A stretch of 64,000 nucleotides of DNA. It comes from Medicago truncatula (taxonomy: Eukaryota; Streptophyta; Magnoliopsida; Fabales; Fabaceae). The position numbers and the translations under genes were made by a program. How positions within the stretch are numbered: position 1 is the stretch's first letter; every line of letters starts with the position of its first letter. The stretch is taken from NCBI RefSeq assembly GCF_003473485.1, contig NC_053045.1, forward strand, positions 38,042,494 through 38,106,493. The letters run 5' to 3'. A model generated the notes under the pieces. It did not search any database. It saw only the letters and a program-made list of their open reading frames with translations, and was not told where the DNA came from. Below, one piece after another: positions 44,190 to 54,655 of this stretch.

Positions 44190-46530
44190 GATTCGGATTA
44201 TATGGTGAGGTCTGGATTACCCTCTCTTGTTTATAGGGTATTTACCCTTTCAAAATATCAACCAATCAAAATGCAATTTACAAATGTAACATTAAATGTC
44301 AAATAAATGAGTCGATTTTTCTATAAAAAAAAATCAATTTTAATAAGGTAACTTTTAATTTTGGGTTAAATTTGTTTTTGGTCTCTACAAATATACCAAC
44401 TTTTCATTTTAATCCCTCTAAAATTGTCCTTCAACTTTAGTCCTTATAAAATTTTCAATCACTACTTTTGGTCCCTCTTTTAAAGTAAACTCATATGTAG
44501 AATCCGTATTTTTGAATAAAATTTTTCAAAAAAAATCATAATATTATAAGAATCTCTCCCTAAAAAAATTAGAATTTTTTAACAAAACATGAATTTAATA
44601 TGAATTTGTACATTTATTACGGTTAAAAATTCATATTAAATTTGTGTTTTGTTAAAACTTCTAACTTCTTTTGCGAATTTATTTTACAATATTCTACACA
44701 TTTCTCCACAATTTCATTAAAAAATACAAAAAAATAAGGACTAAAAGTAGTGACTGAAAATTTTATAGGGACTAAAAGTTGAAGGAAAATTTTAGAGGGA
44801 CTAAAACCAAAAGTTTGTATATTTATAGGGACCAAAAACATATTTAACCCTTTAATTTTTATTTAATTATATTTAGGTATACAATTTTAATTAATTTACA
44901 CCATAGGGCTTGTAACAATTAAAATTTCACATCAAATTCAACCCATCATATACGTTCATAAATTTTGTGCCATTCCAAAACCTAGAACACGCATAACGTG
45001 CAATTTCCTCTTCATTTTTCTTCCCATTTTGACTGTTCAATTCTCTCGTTCCAGAATTGTCGTTGTTTCCAATTATCGTGAGAATGGTTGTCGTCCATTT
45101 GATTCTAGACATCGCGAGATCGACATTGTTTCCAAAAGCTAAATCCACGAATTAACGCTCACCTTATGAAATTTATGTTTGTATTAGCATTGTTATTTAT
45201 TTATTTCACTTTGTCTTCTCTTCCATAGCTTTAACTGACCTCACACCGTGTTCACAATCTCAACAAATGTTCATTTCGGCAACACAAAATACACTAGAAA
45301 CAAAAACAAAATAACAACACAATATAATGATTTGAATAAAATAAATTCCAAAAGTAGATTTAATAATCGATATTGTACCAAAAATAAAATTAATAATCAA
45401 CGCATCGAAGATCCATTTATCTTAATCAAACGCAAAATATGTGTGATAAAATACAATTTTATATAATCTCAAACAACTCAATCAAACTCAAAACCCAAAT
45501 AAAAATGGAAGCATCATTGGAATTCATGCCAAAGTTGAAAGTCACCACTTTCGCATTACAAGTGTGAAACGGTTGCAATCAAGTCACGATAGTAGTGAGA
45601 AAGAAACGAAAATGAAAAATTAAATCAATAAGAAAAATCAAGTCACGATACCTGATGTGATTATTGAAACAACATCGATTCTGATAATGTCTGTAATCAA
45701 AAGGACGACAATGATTCTCACGATAATTGGAAACAACGACAATTCTGGAACGAGAGAATTGAACAATCAAAATGGTGAAGGAGAAAATATAAATTTAAAT
45801 ATGATTATTAATTTGTTTATAAACCTTTAAAAATAATAATTTGTCTATTAGAAATAACTATTATTGTCACTTTAAAAATACACATTTTTCCCTATTTTGA
45901 TGTATATATGTATGTAGTTTTTCCAAACTCCAAAATTAATAGTTAGCTTTAATATTTAACTATTAATTGTTTGTTTTTAAGAAAAAAATAATATAAATTT
46001 TTAAGTTTGGGGGGCATTTTGCACATAAGTGCAAAACTTCAGGGGGGGTATTTGCAAAACGTCATGTTCACTAACAAAAAAATTTGACGGAGGGGGTAAA
46101 TTGACTAATGTTGTGAAATTTCAGGGGGGTAATTGAGGTTTTGTTAATTTCAGGGGGGGTAATTGATGAAACTTACAATTTCAGGGGGGAATTGACTATT
46201 TACTCCATTTTATTATATCAAAACAAACTTATTAGCTAGCTTATAGTTTACCAAACATAGCCATGATGGGTTGAGTTTGATGTCAAATTTTTATTGTTAC
46301 AAACCCTATTGTGTAAATTAATTAAGATTGTATACCTAAATATAATTAAATAAAAATTAAAAGTAACCTTATTAAAATTGATTTTTTTTATAGAAAAAAT
46401 TGACTCATTTATTTGACATTTAATGTTACATTTGTATATTATATTTTGATTGGTTAATATCTTAAAGGGGTAAATACCTCTTAAATAAGAGAAGTTAATA
46501 TAGAAAAAACCGAATTACATAATTCAAATA
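44190..46530. mobile_element. ~2.3 kb foldback element with nested insertions
   Basis: The left arm (44190-44362 plus 44860-45135) is mirrored by the right arm (45650-45782 plus 46255-46530). Examples are TTAAATGTCAAATAAATGAG at about 44300 against its complement near 46410, and CCAGAATTGTCGTTGTTTCC at about 45050 against its complement near 45735. The left arm is split by the MITE at 44363-44850 and the right arm by a segment at about 45783-46254 that bears repeated CAGGGGGG motifs. The centre is about 0.5 kb and has no recognised coding sequence. Confidence 0.7.
44363..44850. mobile_element. Long-TIR MITE, Mutator-like, 9-bp TSD
   Basis: The ends GGGTTAAATTTGTTTTTGGT and ACCAAAAACATATTTAACCC lead into inverted arms of about 90 bp. 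Both sides carry TTTAATTTT (44354-44362 and 44851-44859). A 9-bp duplication with long TIRs is the mark of Mutator-like elements. It is inserted in the left arm of the foldback element. Confidence 0.88.
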
Positions 46531-48552
46531 AATAATAATTTAAAAGGGAAATACAGGGGGCGTGAGGAAGTCAAAAAAATAAAATAAATAACAGTCTTTT
46601 AATATTTAGTTCAAAATTAATTCTAACAGTCCATGAAGTAAACAAACTTTTAACAGGATAGAATCTAGATCATCCCATTCTACAAACATGCTTCATTCAC
46701 GGCACATTGATGATCGAGTGTAGTGCAGTGGATTCCACATCTCCAATGGACAGGTTGGCAACTGCATCATCATCTACCAAAGTATCAAACTGTGATTGAT
46801 GACAGCCTCTTTGATAACTCAGCCCCTCGCAAATTCCATTGTATTTCTACTACCATTTCAAACCAAACTAAAGCGTGTAGCGTTTTGTCTCGCCTTTTTG
46901 CCTTTGCACGTTACGCTACTGCCTAGTATTCACTTTTTTCGTTTCCCCCTCATCGAGTCACTGTCATCATTTAAATTTGAATATTATTGAATCTGAGTGA
47001 GTGATGTGCTTTATTTTTCATTTTTTATATTATATTTTTGTGGCGAACAGTTTTCTTAAATAAAAATAAAATCTAACAAATTTTTTATTAGAGAAGCTAA
47101 CAATTTTTGTAGGTTCTTTCAAAAAAAATAAAAATTGTAGGTAGACTAACAATTGAAACTATATTTTATCTGTTACTGTTAATTTACTAAGCACATTTGA
47201 AACATCTCACATCAAATTATAGTAGCACCAGGCCTATTATTTTTCGGCTTTAATATTTAATATCCAGTTTTCCTTTTATGAGGTGAACTACTAATTTTAT
47301 TTTTTTGATAAAAGTGACATATACCACATAAAACTTGAACATACAACTCATGATTTTATATTTGAATTCAAATTAAGATGTCAAATCAAACAGTTTAAAC
47401 ATAGATAATTGACCTAACTTAAGTGTATACCAACATCTACTCTTCTCTGATATAAAAATGAAACAACAGATATTAAAAAAAGACCTATCCATGCTAGCAA
47501 AGAATCCTTGAAATTAAGTAAAGTAAGCAAACTTTCATTATTATTGCCCTTTTTGATTGAGAATCTTTTCTTTTTATGCGCATTTGCATACATATACCTA
47601 AAAGTATCTCACAAAGAAATACATTTGGTTTTTTTATCCCTTAAAAAAATTAGTTACTTTTAAAGTTTTTTTTTTTTAAGAAGTTAAAATGAAATCAAAT
47701 ATAATCAAACAATTTGAATTTCCTTGCACAAGGCGTGCAAGGGAGAAACGAAGGGAAATATATTGTAATATCAGGTAATGGTAGAAAACACCAAAAAGAA
47801 AACAAAGAAATCAATCACAAACGTAAAAAAGGATCGAGTCACCGTGTCACCACACATAAATCAGACATAAAAAGGATTGAATTGAGTGAAGTGATCGAAA
47901 ATATGGTACAAATTGACCACGAGAAAGCCTGACCAATCATATATAGCAAACCAAACTTGATGAAAATAATCGCAATGAAAAAATATATGAGCCGCGTCCT
48001 GAACACCGCCACACCCTCCTAATGAAGAAATAGATGACCCGCAATGAAGAAAATTAGTCCATTTTTTTTACAGAAAAATAAATTTCATCAAGATTCAAGT
48101 GTTAAAACAAAGATAGTGCAATCAAATTGACCATGAGTTGAGACATTTTAAATTTTTATTTCGAGTTCAACGTTGGTAATTAAAAGAGTAAAAAATATAA
48201 TAAAACAATTGGACTCAAACAATTAATCAATTTTACCAAAACAAATTGTTCAAGAGAATTTAAGTTCAACGTAAAATAATTTTGTGTAGACTCTATTCAT
48301 CTTTCGATCAAACTCTAGATTATCAGAATCTCTTTATCGAGGACGCGACAATTAAGACAAAAATAAAAAATAGAAGAATCATTTTTGTAAGATTTAATAT
48401 GTTATACTATTATATTTGAGTATTTAAGTTATTTTCTAGAATTACTTTATAATGTTAGAATGTTTCTTAACAATAATACATTATATAAGTAGAGACCGAA
48501 GTTCGAACCACAAACACTTCATTTATTTACTTTAAAAAGATGATTTTTTTTT
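46531..48552. other. Intergenic region
   Basis: AT-rich, with a possible micro-insertion near 47107-47140 (TTGTAGGT repeated around TTCTTTCAAAAAAAA). Open frames at 46723-46990 and 47714-47932 have no recognisable domain and are not called. Confidence 0.4.
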
Positions 48553-48680
48553 TTGTCAGGTAGTCTAGTGGCTAGGATTATCCTTTTTCAAGCAGAATAA
48601 GTGGGGTGTTCGAGGTTCGAATCCAACCCCAGAATATAACAATGCATGTCATTGTCAACTGAGCTATACTCACGGAAAAA
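48553..48680 (+). mobile_element. tRNA-derived SINE
   Basis: GGTAGTCTAGTGGCTAGGAT is an A-box-like start and CGAGGTTCGAATCCAACCCC is a strong B-box. The tail ATTGTCAACTGAGCTATACT, then CACGG, is typical of legume SINE-like repeats. It could pass for a tRNA gene by its boxes, but no cloverleaf or acceptor stem can be drawn. Confidence 0.65.
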
Positions 48681-48934
48681 AAAATGCAGAAAATACTATT
48701 CATTAGAATATTTGAAAAAGAATAACCGCAGAGAATATGGATTAAAAGAAAATCCATAAGATAAAGTATAAGAATAGGAAGGATAGTGCATTGGTTAAAT
48801 AGTTAAACTAGGTAAGATTTTATTAAAAAATGATATAATAATTAGTTAATCAAAAATAACGATTTATATTTCCAAGACAATTTTTTTACTTTTAGATTCA
48901 TTAACCAATGCACCAACTTAAATAGAAAATTACC

Positions 48935-49009
48935 ATGAATCTTCTCTATTTTTTGTTTAAGATGAATCTTCTCAATTTTTTAATTTTTTTTTTAAAGATG
49001 AATCTTCTC
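48935..49009. repeat. Triple direct repeat with two oligo(T) spacers
   Basis: ATGAATCTTCTC occurs at 48935-48946, 48962-48973 and 48998-49009. Spacers are TATTTTTTGTTTAAG and a longer T-rich tract ending TTTAAAG. This looks like two micro-insertions at one target, about 350 bases before the callose synthase start. Confidence 0.75.
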
Positions 49010-49363
49010 TATCCTGTAAATAAATAAATAAGAAATCTCGATCTCGTATTGACTTTAATGAGAATTGAAAAAAAGACGAAAAAGACGACAAACAGAAAGA
49101 AAGTGGATCTGAAGATATTTTAATTTACCATATTCATCGTTTAGATTACGCCAATCAGTAATTTTAAATAATATTTTCCTTAAACGAAAAAAAAAGAAGA
49201 AGTAATATCCGCTGAACGCGCCAACGCGCACTTTCTTCTTCCCTTTTTCGTCGTTTGCGCACGTTAGCCACCACCCCTTCATTCTCTCTGTAACTGCCAC
49301 TACTCTTTCACTTTTCAAACTTCAAAACCACACTCACAACTTTAGGGTTCCGATTCCGATGCA

Positions 49364-52300
49364 ATGAGTCTCCGCCACCGTCAACCCTCCTCAACTCCTC
49401 CCCACGAGGAAGAGCCCTACAACATCATCCCAATCCACAACCTCCTTGCCGACCATCCCTCCCTCCGTTTCCCCGAAGTCCGTGCCGCTGCCGCTGCACT
49501 TCGCTCCGTCGGTAACCTCCGCCGTCCTCCTTTCGGCCAATGGCGACCTCACTATGACTTGCTTGACTGGCTCGCTCTCTTCTTCGGCTTTCAGAAAGAC
49601 AACGTCCGTAATCAACGGGAGCATCTTGTTCTTCACCTCGCCAATGCTCAGATGCGTCTCACTCCGCCGCCGGATAACATCGATACTCTCGACGCCGCTG
49701 TTCTTCGTCGTTTTCGTAAAAAGCTTCTCAAGAATTACACTTCGTGGTGTTCTTATCTCGGTAAGAAATCAAACATCTGGATCTTTGATAATCGGCGTAC
49801 CGGAGAGCCTGACCTCCGGCGTGAGCTGCTTTATGTGTCACTTTATCTTCTAATCTGGGGAGAATCTGCGAATCTGAGGTTTGTTCCGGAGTGTTTGTGT
49901 TATATCTTTCACAATTTGGCGAATGAGTTGAATAGAATATTGGAGGATTATATTGATGATAATACAGGGCAGCCGGTGATGCCTTCGATTTCCGGTGAGA
50001 ATGCTTTTTTGAATTTTGTTGTGAAGCCTATTTATGAAACTATTAAGACTGAGGTTGATAATAGTAGAAATGGAACTGCTCCTCATAGTGCTTGGAGAAA
50101 TTATGATGATATTAATGAGTATTTTTGGAGTAGGAGGTGTTTTGAGAAGATGAAATGGCCTCCTGATGTTGGGAGTAATTTTTTTACTACTGTTGGTAAG
50201 GGGAAACATGTTGGTAAGACCGGATTTGTTGAGCAGAGATCGTTTTGGAATCTGTTTCGGAGTTTTGACAGGCTTTGGATTATGTTGGTGTTGTTTCTTC
50301 AAGCTGCTATAATTGTTGCTTGGGAGGAGAGGACTTATCCGTGGCAGGCGTTGGAGGATCGGACTGTGCAGGTTAGGGCTTTGACGATTTTCTTTACATG
50401 GAGTGGTATGAGGTTTTTGCAGTCTTTGCTTGATGTGGGCATGCAGTATAGGTTGGTATCGAGGGAGACAAAGATGCTTGGAGTGAGGATGTTTCTGAAA
50501 TGTATTGTTGCTGCTGTGTGGATTGTTGTGTTTGGCGTGTTTTATGGGAGGATTTGGGAGCAGAGAAACCATGATAGGCGGTGGACAAAGGCGGCAAATG
50601 ATCGGGTGCTGAATTTTCTAGAGGCTGTGGCTGTCTTCATCATTCCGGAGGTTCTGGCTTTAGCCCTGTTTATACTTCCTTGGATTAGAAACTTTGTGGA
50701 GAATACAAACTGGAGGATCTTTTACATGCTGTCGTGGTGGTTTCAGAGCAGAAGCTTTGTTGGTCGGGGTTTGAGAGAAGGGCTTTATGACAACATTAAG
50801 TATTCATTGTTCTGGGTTTTCGTGCTGGCAACAAAATTTTGCTTTAGTTACTTTTTGCAGGTCAAACCCATGATTGCCCCAACAAAGGCAGTGTTGGACC
50901 TCAAGAATGTTGAGTATGAATGGCATGAGTTTTTCCATCACAGTAACCGATTTGCTGCTGGAATATTGTGGATTCCAGTTGTTTTAATTTATCTGATGGA
51001 TATACAGATTTGGTATTCGATATATTCGTCTCTTGCTGGTGCGGGTGTGGGGTTGTTTGCACACCTGGGCGAGATTCGAAATATGCAGCAGCTGAAGTTG
51101 AGGTTCCAGTTTTTTGCCAGTGCAATCCAGTTTAATCTTATGCCTGAGGAGCAGCTGTTGAATGCTAGAGGAACATTGAAGAGCAAGTTTAAGGATGCCA
51201 TCCATAGGTTGAAGCTCAGGTATGGGCTTGGTCGGCCCTACAGGAAGCTCGAGTCTAACCAGGTTGAGGCCAACAAGTTTGCTTTGATATGGAACGAGAT
51301 AATTTTGTCTTTTAGGGAGGAGGATATTATCTCTGACAGAGAGGTTGAGCTGCTGGAGCTGCCACAGAACTCTTGGAATGTTCGGGTTATTCGTTGGCCA
51401 TGTTTTCTTCTCTGCAACGAGTTACTGCTTGCTCTCAGTCAGGCCAAAGAACTAGTTAATGATACTGATAAGAGGCTTTATAAGAAGATATGCAGCTCTG
51501 AGTACAGACGCTGTGCTGTGATCGAAGCATATGATAGTGTGAAGCACTTGCTTCATGAGATTATCAAACCCAACAGTGAAGAGCATTCGATTGTGACTGT
51601 TCTGTTTCAGGAAATTGATCACTCTCTTGAGATTGAGAAATTCACTAATACATTCAAAACAACTGCACTGCCCCAGCTTCACCACAAGTTGATAAAACTT
51701 GTCGAGTTATTGAACAAGCCTGTCAAAGATTCTAATCAAGTGGTGAATACCCTTCAGGCGCTTTATGAGATTGCTATCAGAGACCTTTTCAAGGATCGAA
51801 GAAATCCTAAGCAGCTAGAGGATGATGGCTTGGCTCCACGTAATCCTGCTTCAGGTCTACTTTTTGAAAACGCTGTTCAGTTGCCTGACACTAGCAATGA
51901 GAACTTCTATCGCCAGGTTCGGCGTCTGCACACAATTCTTACCTCCAGGGATTCAATGCAAAACATTCCTATAAATCTAGAGGCCAGACGGAGGATTGCT
52001 TTCTTCAGCAACTCACTTTTTATGAATATGCCCCATGCTCCCCAAGTTGAGAAAATGCTGGCTTTCAGTGTTCTAACACCTTATTACAATGAAGAAGTAT
52101 TATACAGCAAAGAACAGCTCAGGACTGAGAATGAAGACGGGGTTTCAACCCTGTACTATTTGCAGACTATTTATGATGATGAGTGGAAGAATTTTCTGGA
52201 GAGGATGCGTCGGGAGGGGATGATGAAAGACAGTGATCTGTGGACTGATAAACTTAGAGATTTGAGGCTGTGGGCTTCCTACCGAGGCCAAACACTATCG

Positions 52301-54655
52301 CGGACAGTTAGAGGAATGATGTATTACTATCGGGCCCTCAAGATGTTGACATTTCTGGATTCTGCATCAGAAATGGACATTCGAGAAGGCTCACGCGAGC
52401 TTGTTTCGGTGAGGCAAGATAATTTAGATAGTTTCAACTCTGAAAGGCCACCTCACCCCAAGAGTTTAAGTAGAGCGAGCAGTTCAGTAAGTTTGTTATT
52501 TAAAGGCCACGAGTATGGGACTGCTTTGATGAAATTCACATATGTGGTTGCTTGTCAGATTTATGGAACTCAGAAGGAAAAGAAGGATCCCCATGCTGAG
52601 GAAATTTTGTATCTAATGAAAAACAATGAAGCTCTTCGAGTTGCATATGTGGATGAGAGAACTACTGGAAGGGACGGGAAGGAGTATTTCTCTGTCCTTG
52701 TTAAGTATGATCAGCAGTTGGAAAAGGAGGTTGAAGTATACAGAGTCAAACTGCCGGGTCCATTGAAGCTCGGGGAGGGAAAGCCCGAGAATCAAAATCA
52801 CGCCATCATCTTCACTCGCGGGGACGCTTTGCAGACTATAGACATGAATCAGGATAACTACTTTGAGGAAGCACTCAAGATGAGAAATCTCCTTGAAGAG
52901 TATAGACGTTACTACGGTGTCCGGAAACCAACAATTTTAGGTGTCAGGGAACACATTTTCACTGGCTCCGTGTCCTCTCTTGCCTGGTTCATGTCAGCCC
53001 AGGAGACAAGTTTCGTCACCCTAGGACAGAGGGTTTTGGCAAATCCTTTGAAAGTTCGAATGCATTATGGTCATCCAGATGTGTTTGACAGGTTTTGGTT
53101 CTTAACTCGAGGTGGTATCAGCAAAGCTTCCAGAGTGATCAACATAAGCGAGGACATATTTGCTGGGTTCAATTGTACTCTTCGTGGAGGTAATGTCACT
53201 CACCATGAATACATTCAGGTTGGAAAGGGAAGGGATGTTGGTCTGAATCAAGTATCAATGTTTGAAGCCAAGGTTGCTAGTGGCAACGGGGAACAAATCC
53301 TGAGCAGAGATGTGTACAGGTTGGGTCATAGGCTTGATTTTTTCCGAATGCTTTCATTCTTCTACACTACTGTGGGGTTCTTCTTCAACACAATGATGGT
53401 GGTTCTGACAGTATATGCCTTTCTATGGAGTCGACTATATCTCGCCCTTAGTGGTGTTGAGAAATCAATGGAAAGTAACAGCAATAACAACAAAGCACTT
53501 GGTGCCATCTTAAATCAGCAGTTTATCATCCAACTTGGACTTTTCACCGCCCTTCCGATGATTGTAGAGAATTCCCTTGAGCACGGGTTCCTCCAAGCTA
53601 TCTGGGACTTCTTAACGATGCAACTTCAGCTTTCATCCGTTTTCTACACCTTCTCCATGGGCACTCGCAGTCATTTTTTTGGCCGGACTATTCTGCACGG
53701 TGGAGCAAAATATCGAGCCACCGGCCGTGGTTTTGTTGTAGAGCACAAGAGTTTTGCCGAAATCTATAGACTCTTTTCCCGTAGCCATTTTGTGAAAGCT
53801 ATTGAATTGGGGCTAATACTTGTAATTTATGCAACACACAGTCCTGTAGCAACGGACACATTTGTTTATATAGCCCTGACCATTACTAGTTGGTTCTTAG
53901 TTGCATCATGGGTGGTGGCACCGTTTGTGTTCAATCCCTCTGGCTTCGATTGGTTAAAAACTGTTTATGATTTTGATGACTTTATGAACTGGATTTGGTA
54001 CAGTGGAAGTGTGTTTGCCAAAGCTGAACAGAGCTGGGAAAGGTGGTGGTATGAAGAGCAGGATCATCTAAAGGTAACCGGCCTTTGGGGAAAGCTTTTG
54101 GAAATAATCTTAGACCTTCGCTTCTTCTTTTTCCAGTATGGAATTGTTTACCAACTTGGAATTTCTGCTGGAAATAATAGTATTGCTGTATACTTGCTAT
54201 CATGGATTTATGTTGTTGTTGTATCTGGGATTTATGCCGTGGTAGTGTATGCACGGAACAAATATTCGGCGAAAGAGCATATCTATTACCGGCTTGTTCA
54301 GTTCCTTGTCATAATTCTTGCAATACTTCTGATAGTTGCTTTGCTGGAATTCACAGAATTCAAATTCGTGGATATTTTTACTAGCTTGTTGGCATTCCTT
54401 CCCACAGGATGGGGCCTGCTATTGATTGCCCAAGTTTTCCGACCATTCTTGCAGTCTACGATAATTTGGAGTGGTGTTGTTGCAGTGGCTCGTCTTTATG
54501 ATATATTATTTGGAGTCATTATTATGACTCCTGTGGCATTACTATCATGGTTGCCTGGCTTTCAAAATATGCAAACTAGAATTCTTTTCAACGAAGCATT
54601 CAGCAGGGGCCTCCGCATATCCCAGATTGTTACAGGGAAGAAGTCACAAAGTTGA
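49364..54655 (+). CDS. CALS12: Callose synthase 12-like (GSL5/PMR4-like), 1763 aa, one coding exon
   Basis: One uninterrupted frame encodes a 1,3-beta-glucan synthase. The N-terminus (MSLRHRQPSS, then EEEPYNIIPIHNLLADHPSL and FPEVRAAAAALRSVGNLRRP) closely resembles Arabidopsis CALS12/GSL5/PMR4, as does the length. The order is: cytoplasmic N-terminus with FKS1 domain 1 (about 140-260), a first membrane block (about 300-600), a large cytoplasmic glucan synthase domain starting near residue 866 (NIPINLEARRRIAFFSNSLF, then LAFSVLTPYYNEEVLYS) and including YIQVGKGRDVGLNQVSMFEA near 1285, and a second membrane block (about 1325-1750). CALS12 makes callose in wound and pathogen papillae from UDP-glucose at the plasma membrane. 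A GSL1/CALS11-type identity is less likely given the N-terminus. Codon use is GC-richer in the first 500 bases. Confidence 0.95.
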   Translation: MSLRHRQPSSTPPHEEEPYNIIPIHNLLADHPSLRFPEVRAAAAALRSVGNLRRPPFGQWRPHYDLLDWLALFFGFQKDNVRNQREHLVLHLANAQMRLTPPPDNIDTLDAAVLRRFRKKLLKNYTSWCSYLGKKSNIWIFDNRRTGEPDLRRELLYVSLYLLIWGESANLRFVPECLCYIFHNLANELNRILEDYIDDNTGQPVMPSISGENAFLNFVVKPIYETIKTEVDNSRNGTAPHSAWRNYDDINEYFWSRRCFEKMKWPPDVGSNFFTTVGKGKHVGKTGFVEQRSFWNLFRSFDRLWIMLVLFLQAAIIVAWEERTYPWQALEDRTVQVRALTIFFTWSGMRFLQSLLDVGMQYRLVSRETKMLGVRMFLKCIVAAVWIVVFGVFYGRIWEQRNHDRRWTKAANDRVLNFLEAVAVFIIPEVLALALFILPWIRNFVENTNWRIFYMLSWWFQSRSFVGRGLREGLYDNIKYSLFWVFVLATKFCFSYFLQVKPMIAPTKAVLDLKNVEYEWHEFFHHSNRFAAGILWIPVVLIYLMDIQIWYSIYSSLAGAGVGLFAHLGEIRNMQQLKLRFQFFASAIQFNLMPEEQLLNARGTLKSKFKDAIHRLKLRYGLGRPYRKLESNQVEANKFALIWNEIILSFREEDIISDREVELLELPQNSWNVRVIRWPCFLLCNELLLALSQAKELVNDTDKRLYKKICSSEYRRCAVIEAYDSVKHLLHEIIKPNSEEHSIVTVLFQEIDHSLEIEKFTNTFKTTALPQLHHKLIKLVELLNKPVKDSNQVVNTLQALYEIAIRDLFKDRRNPKQLEDDGLAPRNPASGLLFENAVQLPDTSNENFYRQVRRLHTILTSRDSMQNIPINLEARRRIAFFSNSLFMNMPHAPQVEKMLAFSVLTPYYNEEVLYSKEQLRTENEDGVSTLYYLQTIYDDEWKNFLERMRREGMMKDSDLWTDKLRDLRLWASYRGQTLSRTVRGMMYYYRALKMLTFLDSASEMDIREGSRELVSVRQDNLDSFNSERPPHPKSLSRASSSVSLLFKGHEYGTALMKFTYVVACQIYGTQKEKKDPHAEEILYLMKNNEALRVAYVDERTTGRDGKEYFSVLVKYDQQLEKEVEVYRVKLPGPLKLGEGKPENQNHAIIFTRGDALQTIDMNQDNYFEEALKMRNLLEEYRRYYGVRKPTILGVREHIFTGSVSSLAWFMSAQETSFVTLGQRVLANPLKVRMHYGHPDVFDRFWFLTRGGISKASRVINISEDIFAGFNCTLRGGNVTHHEYIQVGKGRDVGLNQVSMFEAKVASGNGEQILSRDVYRLGHRLDFFRMLSFFYTTVGFFFNTMMVVLTVYAFLWSRLYLALSGVEKSMESNSNNNKALGAILNQQFIIQLGLFTALPMIVENSLEHGFLQAIWDFLTMQLQLSSVFYTFSMGTRSHFFGRTILHGGAKYRATGRGFVVEHKSFAEIYRLFSRSHFVKAIELGLILVIYATHSPVATDTFVYIALTITSWFLVASWVVAPFVFNPSGFDWLKTVYDFDDFMNWIWYSGSVFAKAEQSWERWWYEEQDHLKVTGLWGKLLEIILDLRFFFFQYGIVYQLGISAGNNSIAVYLLSWIYVVVVSGIYAVVVYARNKYSAKEHIYYRLVQFLVIILAILLIVALLEFTEFKFVDIFTSLLAFLPTGWGLLLIAQVFRPFLQSTIIWSGVVAVARLYDILFGVIIMTPVALLSWLPGFQNMQTRILFNEAFSRGLRISQIVTGKKSQS

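Noticed and set aside
47714-47932. 72-residue plus-strand frame
   Set aside because: Short and charged with no domain; chance frame is likely.
48553-48640. Possible tRNA gene
   Set aside because: A-box and B-box are present, but no acceptor stem or anticodon arm can be drawn; it fits a SINE better.
49850-50572. 240-residue open frame on the minus strand
   Set aside because: It lies wholly antisense to the callose synthase coding exon, is low-complexity (His/Asn/Pro-rich), and has no domain.
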